NCBI RefSeq assembly: GCF_009833125.1
Contig: NZ_QRCC01000009.1
Location: forward strand, 1-64,000
Direction: 5' to 3'
Source: Nitrosomonas sp. HPC101
GTDB taxonomy: Bacteria > Pseudomonadota > Gammaproteobacteria > Burkholderiales > Nitrosomonadaceae
DNA: 64,000 bases
Shown: one piece after another, positions 51,856 to 59,106 of the stretch
Numbering within the stretch: the stretch's first letter is position 1
How the letters are laid out: each line of letters starts with the position of its first letter
Translations under genes and position numbers: made by a program
Notes under the pieces: model-generated
Databases searched by the model: none
What the model was told of the DNA's origin: nothing
What the model saw: the letters and a program-made list of their open reading frames with translations, nothing else

Positions 51856-53104
51856 CCATCACGCCGACGATCACTGCGTTGGCGATATCGATGAAGAATC
51901 CACATACCAGTGGCACGATCACGAATGCACGCGGCGCGGCACCGTACTCGCGGGTGACCGCAGTCATGTTGGCCATCGCGGTTGCCGTGGAGCCCAGAGC
52001 AATGCCGCCGAACGCCGAACTGACTACCACTGCCTCGTAATCACTGCCCATAGCCTTGAACACGACGAACATCGAGAACAGCACCACCAGGGTGATCTGC
52101 ACCAGCATCGCCACCGAGATAAATCCCAGTAGCGGCTCCAGCACCCAGAGCTGCAGGCCCATCAGCGCCATCACCAGAAACAGGCCGAGGCTGATGTCGG
52201 AGATCAGGGCAATGCCCGGCTGCATGGTGTCTAGCTTCCACATCCGGCCGCCGTTGGGCGCAAACAGATCGCCGAGCAGGCGCAACAGGATGCCAGCGAC
52301 CAGGGCGCCGACGAACTCCGGAAGCAGCAACCCGGCCTCGCTGATCAGGTAGCTGATACCCTGGCCAAGCATCAGCGCGATGTTGAGCCAGAACAGCGCC
52401 AGCAGCACGCCGGTGTAGTCTAGGGTCGAGCGCGATTCATCACCGTACAGCGTACCGACCTCAAGCTCTGCATCGACTGAAGGCATCACCGGATAGCGTT
52501 TGATCAGCCAGCCAGCAATGGGGCCGCCCACCACGCAGGCAGCGATCATCCCGACCATGTTCGAGGCTAACCCTAGCTCACCGGCATTGACAATGCCCAG
52601 CTCCTCCACGAAGTGTGGCGTCCAGGCGATGGTGGTGCCGATCCCGCCGGTGAGCGAGATCGAGCCGACCATCAGCCCAGCCTTCGGGTCCATGCCGAAG
52701 GCGCCGGCCAGACCCATGCCCACCAGGTTCTGGAACACAATGTAGAACCCCGCCAGCGCCAGCAGCACCACCAACTTCCAGCCGCCCTTCTTCAGAGAGG
52801 CGATGTTAGAGTTCAGCCCCAGTGCAGCGAAGAAGTACAACAGGAAGATGTCACGCGCGCCGAGCTCAAAGTGCACCTTCATACCCATGCCGTAATACAG
52901 TGCGCACACCACCGCCGCGCACAGCACGCCTCCCACTACTGGCTCGGGGATACTGTAGCGGCGCAAGGTGGCGATCCGAACCGTAAGCCCCTTGCCGATG
53001 AACAGCAGCAGGATCGACAGGGTGAGCGAGGGCAGCACCTGCATGGTGGTCACCTTCGGCAGCATATCGATACTGGGCAGGTCAGCCACGATATTTTCAA
53101 TCAT
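51848..53104 (-). CDS. gltS: Sodium:glutamate symporter GltS
   Basis: 418 residues from ATG 53104 (MIENIVADLPSIDML); a start 33 bp upstream is also open. About ten hydrophobic segments are present. GltS-family motifs are visible: RRYSIPEPVVGGVLCA near the N-terminus, SLTGGIGTTIAWTPHF in the first re-entrant region, and FGGIALGSTATAMANMTAVT in the second. It imports glutamate with Na+ in the inner membrane. The gene is clearly GC-richer than the chromosome to its left and ends at the truncated ORF, so it looks acquired. Confidence 0.9.
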   Translation of the reverse strand: MIENIVADLPSIDMLPKVTTMQVLPSLTLSILLLFIGKGLTVRIATLRRYSIPEPVVGGVLCAAVVCALYYGMGMKVHFELGARDIFLLYFFAALGLNSNIASLKKGGWKLVVLLALAGFYIVFQNLVGMGLAGAFGMDPKAGLMVGSISLTGGIGTTIAWTPHFVEELGIVNAGELGLASNMVGMIAACVVGGPIAGWLIKRYPVMPSVDAELEVGTLYGDESRSTLDYTGVLLALFWLNIALMLGQGISYLISEAGLLLPEFVGALVAGILLRLLGDLFAPNGGRMWKLDTMQPGIALISDISLGLFLVMALMGLQLWVLEPLLGFISVAMLVQITLVVLFSMFVVFKAMGSDYEAVVVSSAFGGIALGSTATAMANMTAVTREYGAAPRAFVIVPLVCGFFIDIANAVIVGVMAG

Positions 53105-53137
53105 ACGGACTCCGTCGCGTTCCCGGGTGAGCGGCAC

Positions 53138-53493
53138 CTCCGACTTTATTGCACTGCTGCCCGGCGTAATCGGCGCGCTGTAAGGTGCGCGCTTTACCCC
53201 CAGCGGGGGTTATTTCACGCACAAAAATAAAGTGGAAAAAGGCATAATCTGCATCTTTGCGATACTGTATTTTATGCAGCCTATCGCTCAACTGCAGAAT
53301 CTTGAAGCCTCAGGATAATGGTTACGAATCAAGCAAATACAATGCTTTCAGAAGATAAAAATCACTCGACAACACTATGAAAATGCCATGCTTAATTTTT
53401 TGGATTGCTTGGCAGATCAATCGAGATTCCAGCAACCGCCTTGATATTGGTAAGTTCCATCGAAGTAATCGCCTCGGGAATTGAGGAGGCTGA
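53138..53493. other. Gap between gltS and the IS3 remnant
   Basis: 356 bp without a supported gene. The right-hand part (about 53320-53490) continues the decayed insertion-sequence environment and is AT-rich. The part next to gltS presumably carries its promoter. Confidence 0.4.
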
Positions 53494-53770
53494 TTAGTGG
53501 TTTGCTTTTTGGATATTTCGAGTTGCTCTATAATAACGTTGTTCTGCCTTAATGGGTGGAGTATTGCCGATTGAGCCAGGCAAGCGCTGATGGTAGCCAG
53601 AACACCCTCTCCAGAGTTACCAGTTCTACAGCAGCTCTGGATTTGCACGGAGCTCTCCGGTAAATCAATTCTGCTTTATAAAGGCCGTTGACCTAGTCAT
53701 ACCGGCATCTTGAAAGGACACGCTGCCTCGACGTAGGCTTGCTCGATTCCGCAAGCCTTTGCACCTGCTC
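53494..53770 (-). pseudogene. Decayed IS3-family transposase (OrfB C-terminal part)
   Basis: Translating the minus strand in shifting frames gives the C-terminal portion of an IS3-family integrase-type transposase: QRLAES, then after deletions NGLYKAELIYRRAPCKSRA, AVELVTLERVFW, a frameshift at about 53600, and YHQRLPGSIGNTPPIKAEQRYYR ending at TAA 53494. Intact relatives read NGLYKAE..HRRGPW and FNHRRLLEPIGNIPPAEAE. At least one stop (TAG just before NGLYKAE), one frameshift and a deletion of the active-site region make it non-functional. No OrfA or terminal repeats were recognised. Confidence 0.75.
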
Positions 53771-53872
53771 AAACTGACTGATCAACGGCTGTTTTCGATC
53801 GGCAACCATCCATTATCGAGACCTGAAAACCCGACCCTTGCCGATCAGGATTGTTTTCCGTAGCGGGAGCTA

Positions 53873-55747
53873 TTACAACGCCTGGCCTGCCCGGAACATC
53901 TGCGAATACAAACCCTTACCTTGCACCAGAGCCTCATGGGTTCCGCTTTCGACAATCGCGCCCCGCTCCATGACCAGAATCCGGTCGGCATCACGGATGG
54001 TCGACAGCCGGTGCGCGATGATGAAGCTCGTCCGGTTGGAAGTCAGCACCTTCATGCCGTGCTGAATAAGCACCTCGGTGCGCGTATCAACCGAGGACGT
54101 GGCCTCGTCGAGGATGATGACCGGGGCACGCTTGATGATCGCCCTGGCAATCGTGAGCAGCTGGCGTTGGCCCTGCGAGATGTTGATGGCACCTTCGGTC
54201 AGCTTGGTCTCGTAACCACAAGGCAGGTGTTCGATGAAGCTGCTCGCGCGCGCCAACTTCGCAGCGGACTCGATCTCGGCCACGGGCACGTCCGCGAGCG
54301 TGCCGCCGGGCGGAAGCTGCGCGCCGTAAGCGATGTTGTCACGGATCGAACCTTCGAATAGCCAGGTGTCCTGCAGCACCATCGCGAAGGCCTTGCGCAA
54401 TTCTGAGGTCGCATAGGTCTTGGTGTCAATGCCATCCAGCAGGATGCTGCCGTCCTGAATCTCGTAGAAGCGCATCAACAGGTTGACGAGCGTGGTCTTG
54501 CCCGCGCCAGTCGGCCCGACGACTGCGATCTGCTGACCCTGTTCGACGGCGAACGAGGTGTCGACGAACAGCGGGCGATCGGGCACGTAGGCGAAGTCGA
54601 CCTTATCGAAAACGATATCGCCCTTGATCTTGCTTGGATCGAGCGTCGCCATGCCGGTTTCGATGATCTCGGGCTCATCGAGAAAGCGATAGATACGCTC
54701 GGCAGAAGCCAGCGCGCTCATAATCGTGTTGACGATGCCGAGCACCTGTTGGAATGGTCCCGTGAACATCCTCGTGTAGGTGATGAATGCCTGGAAGTTG
54801 CCGATCGTGATGGCCCCGCTCATGACGTACCAGCCGCCGAGAACCGACACCACGACATAGTCGATGTTGAGCATCAGATCGCCGGCCGGGCGCGCCATGA
54901 ACGACACGTAGGAGGACTTCCATTCGGTCTCGTATAGCTCATCGTTCAACGTCTTGATCTGCCGCTTCAGCCGGTCCTGCAGATGATAGGTGCGCACGAC
55001 ATCCTTGCCCTGGAATGCCTCCTCGATCTCTCCGTTCAAGGCGCCGGTGATTTCTGCATTCCGGCGGAAGATCGACTTGGCCCGGTCGACCAGCGCCTTC
55101 ACCGCCCACGAACTGAGCGGCACAACCACCACCGCAACGAGCGTGAGCACCGGATGGATCGTGAGCATCATCACGAATACACCTAGCATCATCACCACGG
55201 CAACGATCGAAGAGGTGAGTCCGGTCTGGAGCGTATTCGACACGTTGTCCAGGTCGTTCGAGAGCAGGCTCGATACGTCCCCTGCGGCGCTGGTATCGAA
55301 GTAGTTGAGCGGAACGCGATTGAGTTTCACATCGATGTCCGTGCGCAGCATTGCCACGATCTTCTGCGTCAGCCGCACCATCGTTGTACTGGCTGCGTAG
55401 GTGGACGCGAAGTTAACGACATACAACACCGTCAGGATAACCATGGTGTGCAAGATGTCGTCCCAAGCGACGGCAATACCGTCGGTAAGCGTGCGCGCGA
55501 TGGTCGTGATCATGCTGCCGACCAGTATCGGGGCGATAACCTGGCACAGTGTGCCGATCAGCGTCAGGGCGAGTGCCACGATGAAGGCTATCCGGAACAG
55601 CTTGATCATGGACAGCAGCCTGGCCAGCGTCGCCTTGCTGTCTGCGGCCCGCTCGTCGGTGAGCATACCCATGACCCGGCCCGCACCGCCGGATGCGCGA
55701 CCGATCGATGGCAGCGCCTCGCCTTCTTTCTGGTCTCGGTTTGCCAT
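53873..55747 (-). CDS. ABC exporter half-transporter, subunit 2
   Basis: 624 residues: an N-terminal about 45-residue Gly/Ala/Arg-rich tail, six membrane segments (about 50-340), and a nucleotide-binding domain with Walker A GPTGAGKTTLVN near 409-420, signature SQGQRQLLTIARAI near 519 and Walker B VIILDEATSSVDTRTE near 540. The D-loop, with Glu after Walker B, is consensus, so this is the fully competent ATP site of a heterodimeric multidrug-type exporter. Its ATG overlaps the upstream half-transporter stop as TAATG (55745-55749). GC-rich and foreign-looking. The substrate is unknown. Confidence 0.9.
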   Translation of the reverse strand: MANRDQKEGEALPSIGRASGGAGRVMGMLTDERAADSKATLARLLSMIKLFRIAFIVALALTLIGTLCQVIAPILVGSMITTIARTLTDGIAVAWDDILHTMVILTVLYVVNFASTYAASTTMVRLTQKIVAMLRTDIDVKLNRVPLNYFDTSAAGDVSSLLSNDLDNVSNTLQTGLTSSIVAVVMMLGVFVMMLTIHPVLTLVAVVVVPLSSWAVKALVDRAKSIFRRNAEITGALNGEIEEAFQGKDVVRTYHLQDRLKRQIKTLNDELYETEWKSSYVSFMARPAGDLMLNIDYVVVSVLGGWYVMSGAITIGNFQAFITYTRMFTGPFQQVLGIVNTIMSALASAERIYRFLDEPEIIETGMATLDPSKIKGDIVFDKVDFAYVPDRPLFVDTSFAVEQGQQIAVVGPTGAGKTTLVNLLMRFYEIQDGSILLDGIDTKTYATSELRKAFAMVLQDTWLFEGSIRDNIAYGAQLPPGGTLADVPVAEIESAAKLARASSFIEHLPCGYETKLTEGAINISQGQRQLLTIARAIIKRAPVIILDEATSSVDTRTEVLIQHGMKVLTSNRTSFIIAHRLSTIRDADRILVMERGAIVESGTHEALVQGKGLYSQMFRAGQAL

Positions 55748-57480
55748 TACGAGACCTCCCCACGAACCTGGGAGACGATGATCTCCTGGTAGATCGTCGA
55801 ACTCGCCAGTAGCGCTTCGTGGCTACCGCGGCCGGCGATGGCCCCCTCATCCATGACCAGGATCTCCGCCGCATGTCGGACGGTCGCGACGCGTTGAGCA
55901 ACGATGATGAGGGTCTTACCCGTCAGCCGCTCCTGGATGGTTTGGCGGACCTTGCGCTCGGTGGCGAAGTCGAGCGCCGAGAAGCAGTCGTCAAAGAGGT
56001 AGTAGCGGGTGTCGCGAATCAGGCCCCGCGCCAGGGCGATCCGTTGCTTTTGTCCGCCGGAGAGGTTCACGGCATTCTGGGCGATGTCTGTGTCCAGCCT
56101 GTCTTTCGAACTGCGGAAGAAGTCGCCGATCTGGCAGGCATCGAGCACGCTCCAGATCTCCTCGTCGCTGGCATCGGGCTTGCCCGCGCGGATGTTCTCG
56201 CGGATCGAATCGCTGAACAGGAAGGTCTGCTGCGGGACAATCGTGAACAGGCGGTTGAAGTCCTCGCGAGTGAGATCCCGAAAATCCCTGCCATCGATGC
56301 GGATCGACCCGCGAGTGGGATCGTAGTCGCGGATTAGCAGCCGAAGCAGCGTGGTCTTGCCGCTGCCGGTCGAGCCGATGATCGCCGATGTCGTACCGGT
56401 CCTGACCGCCAGCGACAGCTCGTCGATGACTGGGAGGCTTGCGTCCGGATAACGGAACGTCAGCTGCTCGATCTCGATGCCGGAGGAGCTGTCTTGCCGG
56501 ACCGACTCGCCTTCTCCGGTGGCCGGAATCCACACCGGCTCCGCAGTGGCGAGAACCTCACCGACGCGGTCGAGCGACACCTTCGCGCGCGGCAGGACGG
56601 TGATAAACGCCGCGAACTGCTGGATGCTGATCAGGGTCAGAATGACATACTCGATCAGCGCGACCAGGACGCCGACCTCTATGAGGCCGGACTCGGCGCG
56701 CACGCCGCCGCGTCACAAGATGACCAATATCAGCACGTTCGCGAACAGAAGCACCAGCGGCGACAGCAGCAGCATGCTACTCTCTGCCCTGATGGTGGCG
56801 TCGTAGGCATCGGCTACCGCGCCGTCGAACCGGCGCTGCTCGTACTCGGCCTTGCCGAAAGCCTTGACGACGCGGATCCCGTGCATGTTCTGGCGGAACA
56901 GACGATTGATGCTGTCGATGCTTTCGCGGACCTTGGCGTATTGCGGCATCACCTTCGAGGTCAGCATGGTCGTCAGCAGCAGCACGAAGGGTACGATCAG
57001 GAAGATTAACAGCGCGAGGCTAGCATCGAGCGTGAACGCAACCGCGACCGCGCCGATGATGGTGATCGCCAGCGTGTAAATCTTGCGCAGCGCGATGTCG
57101 ACGAAGCTCGAAACCTGCTTCACGTCATTGACGTTGCGCGTAACGAGAGTCGAAGTGGAGAAGGCCTGGCGCGCCTGCCCCGTCCAGTCGATGACCTTCT
57201 CGAAGATGTCGCCACGCAGGTCGCGCGAAATCCCGGCGCTCACACGAGTCAGGAAGTAGAGCATGGTCAAGAGGCTCGCGACGTTCACGACCGAGGCTGC
57301 GATCATCAGCAGCCCGCGCTGCACGATGTAGACCACGTCGTTGCGCATGATTCCGTTATCGATGATATCCGCCATCAACCACGGGATGACCAGCTGAGAG
57401 GCCACCCACACCGTTGCAAAGACGAGTTGCAAGGCGATTTGGCTTGTGTAATGAGCTGCGTAACGCAGTAGTGTCTTCAT
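55747..57480 (-). pseudogene. ABC exporter half-transporter, subunit 1, with in-frame TGA
   Basis: One continuous frame of 578 codons from ATG 57480 (MKTLLRYAAHYTSQIAL) to TAA 55747, interrupted only by TGA at 56713-56715 (codon 256). The membrane domain before it ends NVLILVIL and the frame resumes RGGVRAESGLIEVG. Relatives usually have Trp (TGG) in this position. Walker A STGSGKTTLLRL, signature NLSGGQKQRIALARGL and a Walker B YYLFDDCFSALD (Asp in place of the catalytic Glu, as in the degenerate site of heterodimeric exporters) are intact. A GTG just after the stop (56701-56703) could restart a 318-residue fragment, but that would lack most of the membrane domain. Confidence 0.85.
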
Positions 57481-57635
57481 TACAGCGAAACCTGCGGTCT
57501 GACGCGCACCTCGAAGCCACTCCTGAATCGCCATTGGAGTTGCCCGGTGTAGAAGCCAATTGCACAGAATGTCAGAAGTTGATTGCACTCAATTTGAGTT
57601 GGATCGTTCAGCTTTAAAATATTATCATCTGTCAT
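57480..57635 (-). CDS. 51-residue ORF coupled to the ABC exporter genes
   Basis: ATG at 57635 (MTDDNILKLNDPTQIE) preceded by the ribosome-binding site GGAAAGGAAAC. It ends in TAA at 57480-57482, which overlaps the exporter ATG as TAATG, the same arrangement as between the two half-transporter genes. The peptide is acidic at the N-terminus and Arg-rich at the C-terminus, with a central hydrophobic stretch CNQLLTFCAIGFYTG. The coupling and ribosome-binding site suggest it is translated, as a leader or small subunit. The family is not recognised. Confidence 0.5.
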   Translation of the reverse strand: MTDDNILKLNDPTQIECNQLLTFCAIGFYTGQLQWRFRSGFEVRVRPQVSL

Positions 57636-57767
57636 TGTGGTGTTTCCTTTCCATGGCCTAATATCTGCACAGATCTTTACCAACAGGTTACACCGCTCCC
57701 TACTTCCATACACCAGATTCGATCGTAGCTCCACCATCAAGCACTCAGCCCAAAGGAGTACACCGCA

Positions 57768-58757
57768 ATGATCGCACTTTCAATTCTCGAACTGGCTCGC
57801 GTCACACAGGATACAGACGCCGGAACAGCCCTCAACAACGCACGAGACCTTGCGTCCCATGCTGAGCAATATGGCTATAAGCGCATCTGGGTGGCCGAAC
57901 ATCATAATATGGCAGGCATAGCCAGCGCCGCCACTTCGATTGTTATCGCCCATATCGCCGGTGGCACAAGGACGATTCGCGTCGGCGCAGGCGGCATCAT
58001 GTTGCCTAACCACGCACCTTATATCATCGCCGAGCAATTCGGCACACTGGAACGACTCTACCCCGGACGCATCGACCTTGGGCTTGGCCGTGCGCCGGGC
58101 ACCGATCAGATCGCAATACGGGCAATGCGACGCTCGCCCGCCGCGTCAGAACAATTCCCACAGGATGTACTGGAGCTTCAAACCTTTCTTGCTCCTGCCA
58201 GTCCTGATCAGCGCATCGTTGCTGTACCAGCCGCCGGAACTAACGTACCGCTGTGGATATTGGGATCAAGCAATTTCGGGGCAGCGCTAGCGGCCGAGCT
58301 GGGTCTGCCCTACGCCTTCGCGTCGCACTTTGCTCCTGACATGCTGATGCCCGCACTGGAAATCTACCGCAGCCGCTTCAAACCATCCGCGCAGCTCGAC
58401 CAACCCTACACGATGGCTGGCATCAACGTCATCGCCGCTGACACCGACACCGAAGCCAAGCGACTCGCGACGACGCAGCAGATGTCCTTCGCTGATCTCG
58501 TCAGCAGACGACACGGCCTGAGCAAGCCAGCCATCGACGATATCGAAACCTATTGGTCTTCGACTGAACGGGCGCAGGCCAATCGGATGCTAGCGCGCTC
58601 GGTGTTTGGCTCCGCTGCCACAGTGCGTACCGAGCTGGATGCATTCGTCGACGAAACGGGCGTCGACGAATTGATGATTGTGTCAGACGTATATGACCAT
58701 GCACTGCGACTGCATTCGATCGGCCTGATTGCCGAAGCAATGAAGGGCGGTTTCTAA
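57768..58757 (+). CDS. Luciferase-like (LLM class) flavin-dependent oxidoreductase
   Basis: 329 residues of the bacterial luciferase-like TIM-barrel family, MsnO8-like subgroup. It starts MIALSILELARV and has the conserved YGYKRIWVAEHHNMAGIASAA, VGAGGIMLPNHAPYIIAEQFGTL and DLGLGRAPGTD segments. Such proteins use reduced FMN to oxidise small organic substrates. The actual substrate is unknown. It is transcribed divergently from the ABC exporter operon with about 130 bp between. An AAAGGAG ribosome-binding site precedes the ATG. Confidence 0.88.
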   Translation: MIALSILELARVTQDTDAGTALNNARDLASHAEQYGYKRIWVAEHHNMAGIASAATSIVIAHIAGGTRTIRVGAGGIMLPNHAPYIIAEQFGTLERLYPGRIDLGLGRAPGTDQIAIRAMRRSPAASEQFPQDVLELQTFLAPASPDQRIVAVPAAGTNVPLWILGSSNFGAALAAELGLPYAFASHFAPDMLMPALEIYRSRFKPSAQLDQPYTMAGINVIAADTDTEAKRLATTQQMSFADLVSRRHGLSKPAIDDIETYWSSTERAQANRMLARSVFGSAATVRTELDAFVDETGVDELMIVSDVYDHALRLHSIGLIAEAMKGGF

Positions 58758-58783
58758 ATCTGAGTGCAATACCTGACCCACTG

Positions 58784-59062
58784 GTGGATCGCTATTTCTA
58801 CCACCACATGCTGAGTCAAACCGTACAGCCAGCCGACAAAGGAGAGCTACGCAACCAAGCGCGCTTGATGGTGGACTCGAAGCTATCAGACCGCAAAAAG
58901 CAAATACTGATACTCCAGTGGAGCGGACTCAATCAATCGGAGATAGCGCGAAAACTAGGCATCGAACGCCAGGCAGTATTGAAGGCGCTGAAATCATTGG
59001 CCTCGACGCCCCGAATGCTCCAACTGAAGGAAGTAAAGCACCTCGGAAAATTTAGCGGCTAA
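58784..59062 (+). CDS. Small helix-turn-helix protein (sigma region 4-like)
   Basis: 92 residues from GTG 58784. The middle of the protein, SDRKKQILILQWSGLNQSEIARKLGIERQAVLKALKSL (about 35-72), reads as a tri-helical HTH of the sigma-70 region 4/LuxR-like class. The Met at residue 9 (58808) is an alternative start. It lies 26 bp after the monooxygenase stop, so it may be co-transcribed with it, and converges on the SIR2 gene with a 44-bp gap. The role is unknown; a local transcriptional regulator is plausible. Confidence 0.6.
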   Translation: MDRYFYHHMLSQTVQPADKGELRNQARLMVDSKLSDRKKQILILQWSGLNQSEIARKLGIERQAVLKALKSLASTPRMLQLKEVKHLGKFSG

Positions 59063-59084
59063 AAAAACTGCCCAGGTAGGCAGT
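59061..59084 (-). terminator. Intrinsic terminator of the SIR2 gene
   Basis: ACTGCC (59067-59072) pairs with GGCAGT (59079-59084) around a 6-nt loop. Read on the minus strand it is followed by T7. It lies 22 bp after the SIR2 stop codon and overlaps the stop of the convergent HTH gene. Confidence 0.82.
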
Positions 59085-59106
59085 ACGCTGGGAATCGTTT
59101 TGCAAA

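Noticed and set aside
52613-53230. A 205-codon open frame on the plus strand antisense to gltS.
   Set aside because: Its Arg/Gln/His-rich composition is typical of a shadow frame in GC-rich DNA, and gltS is clearly the coding strand.
57574-58780. AAATTGAGTGCAAT (minus strand near 57590) and AAATCTGAGTGCAAT (58756-58770) look like an inverted repeat flanking the monooxygenase gene.
   Set aside because: The exact match is only 10 bp plus a few flanking bases, which is expected by chance in a 1.2-kb comparison. The sequences do not extend into a longer repeat or a target duplication.
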